Source: Gemmatimonadaceae bacterium (lineage in GTDB: Bacteria; Gemmatimonadota; Gemmatimonadetes; Gemmatimonadales; Gemmatimonadaceae). Taken from it: 64,000 bases of DNA. Below are positions 33,943 to 43,037 of this stretch, in pieces (position 1 is the first letter of the stretch; every line of letters starts with the position of its first letter). Made by a program: the position numbers and the translations under genes. The notes below the pieces were generated by a model. The model was given only the letters and a program-made list of their open reading frames with translations, was not told where the DNA came from and searched no databases. The stretch lies in contig DASXUN010000021.1 in NCBI GenBank assembly GCA_036504815.1, positions 310,001-374,000 on the forward strand. The letters run 5' to 3'.

Positions 33943-36069
33943 CTATACCGGATAGTCCAGCACTTCGGGAATCATCACGTGCGCCAGCGATTCCGCCGCG
34001 CGATCCTTGGCGAGCTTCGACCCAGCGAGCGAGGCATCCACCTTGGTTCGCAGCGCAACGAACGGCGCGACGTCGCTGAACGCATCCGCGCCCGGCACGC
34101 TGCCCGGCGCCTCCGGCTCGGCTCGATAGCCAAAGACGAGTTCGGCGCAGATCCTGGTTGCCTCGCCCGCGGCCGTGGCGCAATGAATGTGCGTCAGGTC
34201 CGAGTAGAAGCTCACCAGGCCGTCGATGCCCTCGGCAAGGGCGGCGTTCTCGGGTCCCTTCTGCTTGAGCTCGATCACATCGAGCACCAGGTGGTACGTC
34301 GCAACCAACCAGGCCAGTGCATCAGCCAGCGGATAGGTGACGCCATGTCGCTGGTTGGAATAGAGATCGCGGCCGTGGGCATCCTTGGCCGACGAGAGAT
34401 GCTCGCGCGACCAGAACCAGAGTTCCATGGCCGACGCCAGCGTGCCGGCGCCAAGCGTTGGATGCGCCCTGGCCACCTCGCGCAGGTGCGCAATCCACTG
34501 CTGGAACTGCTGCAGGAAGATCGGGCGCGACATCGTGACGGAGAGCTGGCGGCGCTGCACGACTTCGGGCCCTTCGTAAGTCGCCTCGAGCTGGCCATCG
34601 ATCCACTTGGTGCCGAGGAAGCCGGGGCAGTCCTCGGTAATGCCGTAGCCGCCCATCATGCTGACGGCTTCGCGCATCATGTTCACGCCATGACCGGTGT
34701 TCCAGAGCTTGGCCGACGGAATCAGCACGCTCGACAGCGACTCGGTGACGATGAACTTGACCACGGCGTCGGCGTCGAGCGCGGCCAGACGCGCCGACTC
34801 TTCGGCCGTTGGCGACCGCTTGTACGCCAGCGCCACGTACTCCGCGGCGTCCTTCTCACGGGCGCGCAGCGCCTTGAGTTCGGCGCGTCCGCCCGCGATG
34901 CCCTGCTGGGCGAGCACCTGGGCCTTGGCCTTCTCGATGGCGTCGTACGTGTCCAGCAGGCGCGACGTCTCGAATCCGAGCGATGCGCCCGCCTCGCCCG
35001 CCGCCCAGACGTCGAGCAGGCGGTGCAGCGCATCTTCCTTCTGCTGCAGTCCCATGTCGAACCGCGGCGTCCCTTCGGTGATCCCCGCCGCGCCGCGGAA
35101 CCGCCGCCGATGGTAGCGAATGACCGGCTCCACGGCGGAAAGAAGCTTCGCCGATGTCATGATGGCCGGCGTGGCGCGCGTGCGCGTGAACACGGCCTCG
35201 ATGACATCGGCGTGGCTGTAGTTCGGGATGATGACGCCGTCCTTGACCGTGTACCCGCCGATGATGCGGCTGGCCGGCACCTGCAGGCTGAAGACCGGAT
35301 CGCGCGTGGACGAGAGTTGGTGCGCGAGCTTCTTGGTGGGGATGCCGCGGTCCCACGTGCCCGGGTCGGTCTCCTCGAGGATGATCATGCAGCTGCCCTT
35401 GATCCTCGGATCGCCAGAATCCACGGCCGCTGTCACGAAGTTGGCCGAGCCCATGTTGGTGATGAAGCGACCGCGCTTGTCGACGTGCAGCAACGGCTCC
35501 TCACCATCTCGCCACTCGGTCACGCGCACGCGGCCGCTCAGGACGCCCGTGTCCACGCCCACGTACGGGATGGACTCCGTCAGCGCAAAGGCGCCGCGCC
35601 AGATCTTGCGATCCTCGCCCGGCTGGGGCGGCACGGAGGCCGACATGTACTTCTGCTTCTGCTCCGGGGTGCCGCGCTCGTGAATTGGCGCCAGGGCCAG
35701 TGTGTTGGCCATGCTCGAGGTGCCGGACCCGGCATCCACCCAGGCCAGCTCAAAGGCGAGCAGGCCGAGGACGAAGTTCTTGGGACCTTCGAGGAAACCG
35801 CCAAATTCGGGGTCGATCGACGCCGCCGTAATGCCCGCCACATCGAACTCGGTCAGCAGGGCCGCCTTGTCCTCGGTCCACTCGTGCGTATTTCGCGCGC
35901 CCTTGGCGACCGCCCGTGCCACCGGGCCACGGGCGACGGCGCGCGCCGACTGGACGACCATCTGGTAGTCGAATCGCTCGGCAAAGCGCCACATGATCTG
36001 CCGAACGTCGTCCCCGGGGAGCGTCTGCAGCAGCGCCGGCGGTTGATTCGACGAGCCGTCCTGATTCAT
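33943..36069 (-). CDS. Acyl-CoA dehydrogenase, long form
   Basis: A 708-residue FAD-dependent dehydrogenase for fatty-acyl-CoA oxidation. Visible: N-terminal helical domain, ALTESIPYVGVDTGVL (FAD/substrate strand, canonical ALTEP.AGSD), the middle beta-domain FITNMGSANFVTAAVDSGD, and MMGGYGITEDCPGFLGTKWIDGQLEATYEGPEVVQRRQLS, the classic GG.GY...P..R..RD......YEG.....Q stretch. The C-terminal extra helical part (about 550-708) is longer than in short-chain ACADs, as in very-long-chain forms. AGGGA precedes ATG 36069. First gene of the ETF operon. Confidence 0.93.
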   Translation of the reverse strand: MNQDGSSNQPPALLQTLPGDDVRQIMWRFAERFDYQMVVQSARAVARGPVARAVAKGARNTHEWTEDKAALLTEFDVAGITAASIDPEFGGFLEGPKNFVLGLLAFELAWVDAGSGTSSMANTLALAPIHERGTPEQKQKYMSASVPPQPGEDRKIWRGAFALTESIPYVGVDTGVLSGRVRVTEWRDGEEPLLHVDKRGRFITNMGSANFVTAAVDSGDPRIKGSCMIILEETDPGTWDRGIPTKKLAHQLSSTRDPVFSLQVPASRIIGGYTVKDGVIIPNYSHADVIEAVFTRTRATPAIMTSAKLLSAVEPVIRYHRRRFRGAAGITEGTPRFDMGLQQKEDALHRLLDVWAAGEAGASLGFETSRLLDTYDAIEKAKAQVLAQQGIAGGRAELKALRAREKDAAEYVALAYKRSPTAEESARLAALDADAVVKFIVTESLSSVLIPSAKLWNTGHGVNMMREAVSMMGGYGITEDCPGFLGTKWIDGQLEATYEGPEVVQRRQLSVTMSRPIFLQQFQQWIAHLREVARAHPTLGAGTLASAMELWFWSREHLSSAKDAHGRDLYSNQRHGVTYPLADALAWLVATYHLVLDVIELKQKGPENAALAEGIDGLVSFYSDLTHIHCATAAGEATRICAELVFGYRAEPEAPGSVPGADAFSDVAPFVALRTKVDASLAGSKLAKDRAAESLAHVMIPEVLDYPV

Positions 36070-36293
36070 GGTGCCGTTCCCTGTGTAATAAGTCCAAAGG
36101 CCGAATGCGACAGCCCGCGTGCCGGCGCCGCGAACGAGCGGCGCCGCAGCAGCGGCAGGCAGTACCTCGGGGGGCGGCAGCACCTCTGCTACGATGCGGC
36201 AGGAAAGATGCCCTCGGGGCACGCTCCGAGCCAGCGTTTTCGCGCGCCGGTTGCGCTTCCTTGTGGCACGACCGTGCCGCACCTTCCATCTGA

Positions 36294-37517
36294 ATGCCCA
36301 CACCGCTCGAACCCTCTGATCCGCCCCAGTGGCCACCGCCGGCTGGCCCGTCGGCCGGCGTCAGCTTTGCCCGCGGGCTCTGGCGTGTTGCGGCGGCGGA
36401 CGTGTCGGCCGGCAATCACCCGGTGCTGCTGCGCGATGGGGCCGCGGCATTCGAGGCGATGCTGACGATGATGCAACAGGCGCGATATACGCTCGATCTC
36501 GAGTGCTACATCTTCCGCGGCGCCGACGAGGTGGGACAGCGGTTCGTGCAGGCCCTCATCGCCGCCGTCCAGCGCGGTGTTCGCGTCCGTCTGCTCGTGG
36601 ACTGGATCGGCGGCCGTGGCACCCCACGGCGTGTCTGGAAGGTCCTGCGCGCGGGCGGCGTGAACGTTCGCATCTTCAGTCCCGTGGGATTGCGTGCCTG
36701 GCTCGGCCTGCTGCCGCGCGACCATCGCAAGGTGCTCGTAGCCGACGGCAAGGTGGGGATTACCGGGGGGATTGGCATCGGCGAGGAATGGCGCATGGGA
36801 GCCGTGGGCCCGAAGCGCCGTCCGTGGCGCGACACCGCCGTGCTGATCCAGGGCCCGGCCGCCGAGGCGATGGAACGCGCCTTTGACACCATGTGGCTGC
36901 GCGCGGTGGGGCAGGGCCCCACCCGCCGACAGCAGCGACGCATGGTGCGGGCGGCGCGCAATTCGTGGATGGATTTTGCCGATGCACCCCCGGCGCTCGT
37001 GGGCATCGTCGAAGGAGAGCCCGGGCGGTTTCGCATCTCGCGCGCGCTGGAAGTGCAGGCCGCCGCCGCACGCGAACGGCTGTGGATTGCCACCGCGTAC
37101 TTCATTCCCGCCTTCGGCGTGGTGGAATCACTGAAAGGGGCGGCGCGGGACGGCGTCGACGTGCGCGTGCTCGTCCCCGGGAGCAACGACCATCCGTGGG
37201 TGAACAGCTACGCGGCCAGTTACTATTCGTCGCTGCTGCAGAACGGCGTGCGCATCTGGGAATGGCAAGGCGAGATGATGCACGCCAAGTCGACGGTGAT
37301 GGACGGCGTGATCACCCGCATCGGTTCCACCGATTTCAACCCGCTCGGCGCGGCCATCAACTACGAACTCGACGCCATCATCGGCAGCCGGGAGTTCGGC
37401 ACCCAGGCGGAGGAGATGTTCCTCTCCGATCTCGAGCATTCAAAGGAAGTGAAGCGGCAGCCGTCGCGGCTGTCGCGCGCGATCAAGGGTGCGCGGCGCG
37501 TCGCAGGCGGTCGTTGA
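36294..37517 (+). CDS. Cardiolipin synthase / phospholipase D family protein
   Basis: A 407-residue PLD-superfamily enzyme with two HKD motifs: HRKVLVADGKVGITGG (first) and HAKSTVMDGVITRIGSTDFN (second). Bacterial cardiolipin synthases join two phosphatidylglycerols. It has no N-terminal membrane helices, so it resembles the ClsB type rather than ClsA. ATG at 36294. Divergent from the ETF operon; a GC-rich inverted repeat (36123-36146) lies in the shared gap. Its end overlaps the 3' end of the convergent Sua5 gene by 35 bases. Confidence 0.9.
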   Translation: MPTPLEPSDPPQWPPPAGPSAGVSFARGLWRVAAADVSAGNHPVLLRDGAAAFEAMLTMMQQARYTLDLECYIFRGADEVGQRFVQALIAAVQRGVRVRLLVDWIGGRGTPRRVWKVLRAGGVNVRIFSPVGLRAWLGLLPRDHRKVLVADGKVGITGGIGIGEEWRMGAVGPKRRPWRDTAVLIQGPAAEAMERAFDTMWLRAVGQGPTRRQQRRMVRAARNSWMDFADAPPALVGIVEGEPGRFRISRALEVQAAAARERLWIATAYFIPAFGVVESLKGAARDGVDVRVLVPGSNDHPWVNSYAASYYSSLLQNGVRIWEWQGEMMHAKSTVMDGVITRIGSTDFNPLGAAINYELDAIIGSREFGTQAEEMFLSDLEHSKEVKRQPSRLSRAIKGARRVAGGR

Positions 37518-38478
37518 CACCGGCCCATTCGGGGCCATCGGGCGGCTCTTCAATGCACAGTACGTCGCACGCCGCGTCGTCGGCGGCATGCAACGCCGCG
37601 TAGAGGGCGTGCGCATAGCCCAGGGGATCGGCGGGCATCCGCTGCACGTGCGCGGCGCCCGCGGCGTCGGCGACGACAACCATCGCGCCGACGCGCCGTC
37701 CGTTGCCTGCCTCGCGCGCGATCACGGCGCCAACGTCGGCCGGCGCCGCCAGCACGACGCGCGCCCGCGGGGCATAGTGCCGATCGATCATCCCGGGCGA
37801 CACGCGGGCTTCGGTGGCATGGGTGGCAGGCGCGGGATCGCGCAGCGGGACGCCGAGTTCCCGTTCGAGGTCGGTGCGCGAGAGGATCCCCGGGCGCAGC
37901 AGCACCGGGATGTCCCCGGAGAGGTCGACCACCGTGCTCTCGATGCCAACCGATGACGGCCCGCCGTCGAGAATCATGTCCACGCGATCACCGAGGCCGC
38001 GCGCCACATGATCGGCGGTCGTGGGACTCACTTCCGTGAAGCGGTTGGCGCTGGGCGCCGCGATGGGACAGTCGGCGGCCGTGATCAGCGCGAGCGCCAC
38101 GGGATGCGCCGGCATCCGCACGGCCACGGTGTCGCGGCCCGCGGTGAGCGCCAGCGGCACGTGCGGCGCGCGAGGCAGCACCATGGTCAGCGGGCCGGGC
38201 CAGAAGCGCGCGGCAAGCCGCGCCGCCGCCTGCGGCCACTGCGTGACGAGTGACTTCGCGTGTTCGATGCTCGCCACGTGCGCGATGATCGGGTTGTAGG
38301 ACGGCCGCCCCTTGGCGGTGAAGATGCCGAGCACCGCCCGTTCACTCAGCGCATCGGCGCCGAGTCCGTAGACCGTTTCGGTGGGAAAGGCCACGAGGCC
38401 ACCGCGCCGGATCACCGCCGCAGCGGCCGAAATGATCTCCAGCGACGGATGCTCGGGATCAACGGCGTGCCGGATCAC
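37483..38478 (-). CDS. L-threonylcarbamoyladenylate synthase (Sua5 type)
   Basis: A 331-residue enzyme making the precursor of t6A37 in tRNA from threonine, bicarbonate and ATP. Motifs: LVAFPTETVYGLGADA (N-terminal YrdC signature), KGRPSYNPIIAHV, RFWPGPLTMVL, APSANRFTEVSPTTADHV. The C-terminal Sua5 extension is present (SPGMIDRHYAPRA). GTG at 38478 overlaps the M20 gene stop (GTGA). Why a tRNA-modification gene terminates an amino-acid operon is not evident; co-transcription may be incidental. Confidence 0.93.
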   Translation of the reverse strand: MIRHAVDPEHPSLEIISAAAAVIRRGGLVAFPTETVYGLGADALSERAVLGIFTAKGRPSYNPIIAHVASIEHAKSLVTQWPQAAARLAARFWPGPLTMVLPRAPHVPLALTAGRDTVAVRMPAHPVALALITAADCPIAAPSANRFTEVSPTTADHVARGLGDRVDMILDGGPSSVGIESTVVDLSGDIPVLLRPGILSRTDLERELGVPLRDPAPATHATEARVSPGMIDRHYAPRARVVLAAPADVGAVIAREAGNGRRVGAMVVVADAAGAAHVQRMPADPLGYAHALYAALHAADDAACDVLCIEEPPDGPEWAGVNDRLRRAAHP

Positions 38479-39659
38479 GAACGACTGGCCACGCGCGCGC
38501 ACTCGGCGAGCACGGCGGCGCCGATGAAGAGCGCTTCCTCCGCCGCATGGAAACGCGGCGAGTGCGCTGCCGTGCGTTCGCCATGGGGCTCGCGGGCGCC
38601 GATGCGCAGGAAGCAGCCGGGGATCTGCTCGAGGTAGAAGGCAAAATCCTCGCCGCCCATGTTGGTGGTGCCAAGCGGGACGATGGCGTCCGCGCCCAGC
38701 ACGCGCGCCGCAGCTTCCGCGGCCCAGCGCGCGCCATCCGGCGAGTTGACGACCGGCGGTGTGCGATGTCCCCACGCAATCGTGGCTTCAAGCCGGTACG
38801 CGGCGGCGACACCGAAGGCGAGCCGGTCCACCTCGCCGACAATCAGGTCACGCGAAGCCGCCGTGGTGGCGCGTACGGTGCCCTGTAGCGCGGCGGTCTC
38901 GGGAATGATGTTGGGTGCAGAGCCCGCGTGGAGCATCCCGACCGTTACGACACCGGGCTGCGCCGGGTCGAGCCGGCGCGACACGATGGTCTGCAGGGCG
39001 GTGACGAGCGCGGCGAGTCCGACCACCGGGTCGGCCGATTCGTGCGGACGCGCCCCATGGGCGCCCGTTCCCGCGAGCGTGATGGTGAACGTATCGGTGG
39101 AGGCGGCCAGCGGCCCCGGTTGGGCGCAGACCTGGCCGACCTCGAAGCGGCGATCCACATGGCCGCCAAAGATGGCCTGCACGCCCTGCAGCGCACCGCT
39201 CTCGAGCACTCGCGACGCGCCCGCGCCGACCTCCTCCGCCGGTTGCAGCACGATGATCACGTCGCCAGCGGCAGGCGCGCGGTGCAGCAGCAGCGCGGCG
39301 CCGATGGCCCAGGCGGCGTGCACATCATGGCCGCAGGCATGCATCACGCCCTCGTGACGGGAGGCATACGGCAGGCCGGTCGCTTCCTGGATCGGCAGCG
39401 CGTCAATGTCGCCGCGCAGCGCGATGACCGGCGCGCCCGGAACCGTCCCCGGCACGCGCGCCACCAACCCCGTGCCGGCGATCCGTCGCACCTCGGCGAT
39501 GCCGATGTGGTGCAGCGCATCCTCGAGCCGCGCCTGGGTGCGGACTTCCTTCCACGAAAGTTCCGGGTGCGCGTGCAGGTCGCGGCGCAACTCGACGAGC
39601 AGCGCGGCATCCGCCTCGGTGAAGAGCGCACGCACGGCTCCGGGGACGTTCACGCTCAT
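38475..39659 (-). CDS. M20-family N-acyl-amino-acid amidohydrolase (candidate desuccinylase)
   Basis: A 394-residue dinuclear-metal hydrolase of the hippurate/N-acyl-amino-acid type: DLHAHPELSWKE, GDIDALPIQEATG, the metal ligands in MHACGHDVHAAW, PAEEVGAGA (catalytic Glu pair), GHVDRRFEVG and a C-terminal TNMGGEDFAFYLEQIPG. In the context of a racemase and an acyltransferase the natural reaction is likely removal of an N-succinyl group from an L-amino acid (inference; the family also contains N-acetyl and hippurate enzymes). Overlaps both neighbours by four bases. Confidence 0.9.
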   Translation of the reverse strand: MSVNVPGAVRALFTEADAALLVELRRDLHAHPELSWKEVRTQARLEDALHHIGIAEVRRIAGTGLVARVPGTVPGAPVIALRGDIDALPIQEATGLPYASRHEGVMHACGHDVHAAWAIGAALLLHRAPAAGDVIIVLQPAEEVGAGASRVLESGALQGVQAIFGGHVDRRFEVGQVCAQPGPLAASTDTFTITLAGTGAHGARPHESADPVVGLAALVTALQTIVSRRLDPAQPGVVTVGMLHAGSAPNIIPETAALQGTVRATTAASRDLIVGEVDRLAFGVAAAYRLEATIAWGHRTPPVVNSPDGARWAAEAAARVLGADAIVPLGTTNMGGEDFAFYLEQIPGCFLRIGAREPHGERTAAHSPRFHAAEEALFIGAAVLAECARVASRS

Positions 39660-40783
39660 GCCGGGGCCCTCATCGTCGCCCGGCGCACCGTCAGCGCGTC
39701 AATGCGGTCGATATCGACATCCACCCCAATGCCCGGCCGGTCGAGCGGAACCGCCATGGTGCCATCGGCGGCCATCGTCCACTCCGGCGTGACGATGTCC
39801 TGCGCCCAGTACCGGCGGCTCGGCGACAGGTCGCCGGGAAGGGTGAAGTTGGGGAGCGAGGCCAGCGCCACGTTGTAGGCGCGCCCGATGCCGCTCTCCA
39901 GCATGCCGCCGCACCAGACCGGGATGCCCTGACGCTGGCAGTAGTTGTGAATGGAAATCGAGGTGTGGAATCCGCCGACCCGCCCCGGCTTGATGTTGAT
40001 GATGCGTCCCGCGCCCAGCGTCACCATGTCCTGCGCCCGCTCGAGCGACGTGATGGACTCATCGAGGCAGATGGCCGTCTTCAGCCGCCGCTGCAGGTCC
40101 GCATGCCGCACGAGGTCATCGTGCGCGAGCGGCTGCTCGATCATCATCAGGTCGAGTGCGTCGAACTCGGCCAGGACCGCGGCATCGGCGAGCGTGTACG
40201 CATTGTTGGCATCGGCCATCAGTTCGGCGCTCGGGAGCGCCTCACGCGCCGCGCGCACGAACGCCACGTCGCGGCCGGGCTCGACCTTGATCTTCACCTT
40301 CTGGTAGCCCTCGGCGATGGCCGCGCACGCCTTGTCGGCGAGCGCCTGCGGCGATGCCTGGATGCCCAGCGAGATGCCGACGGCGATGCGTTCCCGGACG
40401 CCGCCGATGAGCTGGGCGAGCGGGACGCCCGCCTGCGCGGCGGCAACGCCCCAGAGGCCCATCTCCACCGCGGCCTTCGCCATCTGGTGCCCGCGGAAGT
40501 CGCGCTCGAACAGCGCGTGCGCGTCGGCCGGCTTGTCGATGCGCACGCCAAGCACGCGCGGCGCCACGTACGCCTCGATGGCCAGCCAGGCGGTGTCGAT
40601 GGTCTCCGACGAGTAGTTGGGCCACTCGCCGGCGACGCACTCGCTCCACGCTACGGCGCCGCTCGCGTCGTGAAGCTCGAGCAGGCAAATGCGGCGCTCG
40701 GAGACGGACCCCGAGGAAATGCGGAACGGTTCGCGCAGCGGGAGACGGATCTCGCGCAGCGTGAGGCGGTCGAGGCGGATCAT
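39656..40783 (-). CDS. N-succinylamino-acid racemase / o-succinylbenzoate synthase (enolase superfamily)
   Basis: A 375-residue muconate-lactonising-subgroup enolase. Active-site residues align with Amycolatopsis-type NSAR/OSBS: KxK at K164/K166 (KVKIKVEPG), metal ligands D191 (MADANNAY), E216 (MIEQPL) and D241 (CLDES), and K265 in NIKPGRVGG. In menaquinone makers this enzyme forms o-succinylbenzoate; in the company of a GNAT and an M20 amidohydrolase it more probably epimerises N-succinyl-amino acids. No menaquinone gene is nearby. ATGA overlaps on both sides. Confidence 0.92.
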   Translation of the reverse strand: MIRLDRLTLREIRLPLREPFRISSGSVSERRICLLELHDASGAVAWSECVAGEWPNYSSETIDTAWLAIEAYVAPRVLGVRIDKPADAHALFERDFRGHQMAKAAVEMGLWGVAAAQAGVPLAQLIGGVRERIAVGISLGIQASPQALADKACAAIAEGYQKVKIKVEPGRDVAFVRAAREALPSAELMADANNAYTLADAAVLAEFDALDLMMIEQPLAHDDLVRHADLQRRLKTAICLDESITSLERAQDMVTLGAGRIINIKPGRVGGFHTSISIHNYCQRQGIPVWCGGMLESGIGRAYNVALASLPNFTLPGDLSPSRRYWAQDIVTPEWTMAADGTMAVPLDRPGIGVDVDIDRIDALTVRRATMRAPA

Positions 40784-41631
40784 GTCAGGGGCCTCGTGAG
40801 CACGTAGGACCCGTCGCCATCCGGCGCCGGGTGGAAGGAGCTGATTTGGTAGCCAAGTGCGAAATAATGCATAAACGCCGCGTGCGAATGGCGGCGGTAC
40901 GCCGCGGCCGCGGCCGGGTCGGTCGCCAGCAGCGCGGGGAAATCGCGCGGGATGTCCACGCGCACGGCGGGGGCATCGAGCCAGGTGGCGGGCGGCGGCG
41001 CGCCGGGCCCGCCAGCGGCCAGTGGCAGGCTCGCCAGCGTCGGCGCATCGTCCGCCCGCGCCGCGAGGCGGCGGGCGATCATGACGTGGTCGAGTTCCCA
41101 TGCCGCCACGAACCGGTCGGTCGGGAGCGGCCCCATCTGGGAGCTATCGGTGACGCCGTACATGTTCTCGACGAACTCGTCGACGCGCGCGCCCAGCTTG
41201 TTGAGGTTCAGGTGGGAGTTGCGCGAGACGAGCGGATCCCAGGTCCAGTAGATGACCCGGACGCCCATCTCCTCGCAGCGGGCGCGCTGCCAGGCCTTGA
41301 GTCGCGCGCCGATTCCCGTGCCGCGCAGTTCGGGGACGACGGCCAGCATGTCGCTCCAGTGGGCGAGCACGCCGTGGCGGATGCCGGTGAGGCCGAAGAC
41401 GAACGCCACGAGACGTCCCGATTGGTCGAAGGCGCCGGCGGTGATGCCCCCCACCTTGGGACCCACCTGCAGGATGGCCGGCGGGACGAGTTCACTGAAG
41501 TCGGCCCCCCACGTCGCCTCCTGCAAGGCGACGCACTGGCGGCGATCCTCGTGGGAAACGAGGTCGCGAATCTGCAGCCCGGCAGGGGGCGCGGCCGCGG
41601 CGGTGTCCATATCCTTAATCTGATGCGACAT
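40780..41631 (-). CDS. GNAT-family N-acyltransferase (NSAR-associated)
   Basis: A 283-residue acyltransferase of the kind found beside NSAR genes: LQEATWGADFSELVPPAIL, GRLVAFVFGLTGIRHGVLAHWSDMLAVVPELRGTGIGARLK, with the CoA-binding R-G-x-G-I-G/A loop, and YWTWDPLVSRNSHLNLNKLGA. In characterised systems the partner acylates D-amino acids with succinyl-CoA. ATG at 41631 is preferred because AAAGG lies six bases upstream; ATG at 41610 is an alternative that would avoid overlapping the divergent PAP2 start. First gene of a four-gene overlapped operon. Confidence 0.85.
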   Translation of the reverse strand: MSHQIKDMDTAAAAPPAGLQIRDLVSHEDRRQCVALQEATWGADFSELVPPAILQVGPKVGGITAGAFDQSGRLVAFVFGLTGIRHGVLAHWSDMLAVVPELRGTGIGARLKAWQRARCEEMGVRVIYWTWDPLVSRNSHLNLNKLGARVDEFVENMYGVTDSSQMGPLPTDRFVAAWELDHVMIARRLAARADDAPTLASLPLAAGGPGAPPPATWLDAPAVRVDIPRDFPALLATDPAAAAAYRRHSHAAFMHYFALGYQISSFHPAPDGDGSYVLTRPLT

Positions 41632-42462
41632 CACGACCTTTACCAACGTGCGTGGCGACACGTCACGAACTCAGCGGCCACGGCCCTCCGGGTTTCGGCG
41701 GCCTTGGGGGCTGGGGTCGCCATCGCCGGGGCGCAAGCGACGATCGCCCCGCCGGCGCCAGCCGCCGCGGGGCCGGCGACGCACGCGCCGTCTCCTGTAA
41801 CGTGGAAGGATGCCCGGCTGCTCGGCGCCTTCACGCTCGCATCCGTCCTCGTGATGCCGGCGGACCGCGACGGCCAGCGATTGATGCAACGGCGGTGGGT
41901 GCAGGAATCGCCGTTGTTCTCGCACGGGGCCGACCTCTTCAATGCGTACGGCAGCCCTGGGGTCATCGCCGGTTCGGCCGTGCTCTATGCGGCCGGCTGG
42001 GCGACCGGGCGTTCGAACGTTGCGCGCTTGGGGATGCGCGCCGGCGAGGCCGTCGTGCTGAGCGGCATCGTCACCGGGGGGATCAAGGGTTTCGCCGGGC
42101 GGGCGCGGCCATTTGCGAGCCCGGGAGAGCCCGGCAATTTTCGCCTGCTCTCGGGCGTGCATGACGCCACGCGGCAGTCGTTTCCGTCCGGACACACGAC
42201 CGCGGCATTCGCGTTCGCGAGCGCCGCATCGCGCGAACTGCGAATGTCGCATCCCTCCACCACACGCTGGGCCGCGCCGGCGCTGTACACGGCGGCCGCA
42301 CTCACCGGTCTGGCGCGGATGCATGCCGACAAGCACTGGGCCAGCGACGTCATCCTCGGCGCCGGGATCGGCGTGGTGAGCGGCCGAGTGATTGCGCGCT
42401 ACCACGCCGATCGCCCCGGCAACTGGCTCGACCGGCACCTGCTGCCGCGCGACCCGCGATGA
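41623..42462 (+). CDS. PAP2-family phosphatase, exported
   Basis: A 279-residue vanadium-haloperoxidase-like acid phosphatase with all three signature motifs: KGFAGRARP (K-x6-RP), SFPSGHTTAAF (PSGH) and ARMHADKHWASD (SR-x5-H-x3-D type). The N-terminus is a weak signal or anchor (ATALRVSAALGAGVAIAGAQA). It would dephosphorylate lipid pyrophosphates or phosphatidate at the outer face of the membrane. ATG at 41623 lies inside the divergent GNAT start region; no better start was seen upstream. Its TGA overlaps the next gene (ATGA). Confidence 0.88.
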   Translation: MRHHDLYQRAWRHVTNSAATALRVSAALGAGVAIAGAQATIAPPAPAAAGPATHAPSPVTWKDARLLGAFTLASVLVMPADRDGQRLMQRRWVQESPLFSHGADLFNAYGSPGVIAGSAVLYAAGWATGRSNVARLGMRAGEAVVLSGIVTGGIKGFAGRARPFASPGEPGNFRLLSGVHDATRQSFPSGHTTAAFAFASAASRELRMSHPSTTRWAAPALYTAAALTGLARMHADKHWASDVILGAGIGVVSGRVIARYHADRPGNWLDRHLLPRDPR

Positions 42463-42992
42463 GCACCAACGGCATCTTCATCACCGCGGAACTGGTGGGA
42501 CCCGTTGGGGAGCGCCTGCGCGAACTGCAGCGCCGATTCGACCCGAAGCTCGCGAACGAACTGCCGCCACACATCACGCTGCTCGGATCATCCGGAGCCG
42601 GCCCCATCCGCGCCGACACGCCGAAGGAGGAATTGCGTGCCGCGCTCACGCCGGTTGGCGCGGAAACGCGACCGCTGCACCTGCGGTTCGAGGTGCCGTA
42701 CCGTTTCATCGGACGCGAGATCGTGGTGCTTCCCGTCGACCCACACGGCCCCATTCGGGCGCTGCATGAGCGGCTGAAAGGGACCGGGCTATCGTATGAA
42801 CTGGCGCGCTATCCGTTCACGCCACACTGCACGCTCAGTTTCTATCCCACGCTCACGCCCGACAACGTACGCGCCCTGATGGCGGTGCGCGTGGATGAGC
42901 CCTTTGTGATCGACACGCTGCGCGTGTATCACACCCGTGCGCCGCAAGCCCCGGTGCACCTGCTCGATATTGCGCTGACCGGCAGCGCCTGA
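42459..42992 (+). CDS. 2H phosphoesterase superfamily protein (2'-5' RNA ligase-like)
   Basis: A 177-residue cytosolic protein with the two family motifs spaced as expected: PPHITLLG (first HxT) and TPHCTLSF (second HxT). Such proteins hydrolyse or ligate 2',3'-cyclic phosphodiesters in RNA or small nucleotides. Overlaps the PAP2 gene by four bases, so the two are translated together, though no shared pathway is obvious. Confidence 0.85.
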   Translation: MSTNGIFITAELVGPVGERLRELQRRFDPKLANELPPHITLLGSSGAGPIRADTPKEELRAALTPVGAETRPLHLRFEVPYRFIGREIVVLPVDPHGPIRALHERLKGTGLSYELARYPFTPHCTLSFYPTLTPDNVRALMAVRVDEPFVIDTLRVYHTRAPQAPVHLLDIALTGSA

Positions 42993-43000
42993 CCGCCGCC

Positions 43001-43018
43001 GGACGGCATTTGCCGTCC
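43001..43018. terminator. Short hairpin after the 2H gene
   Basis: GGACGGC-ATTT-GCCGTCC, a 7-base perfect stem between convergent stops. Confidence 0.6.
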
Positions 43019-43037
43019 CATCGCAAGTCGTCGCGGT

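Noticed and set aside
32443-36465. A very long plus-strand open frame (over 1300 codons) opposite the ETF-QO and acyl-CoA dehydrogenase genes
   Set aside because: It is the antisense of two well-recognised enzymes; the composition is Arg/His/Gly-rich with no domain. High GC makes such frames common.
39656-40783. Menaquinone gene menC
   Set aside because: Possible by sequence, since NSAR and OSBS cannot be told apart from active-site residues, but the operon partners point to N-acyl-amino-acid metabolism. Kept as a dual call.
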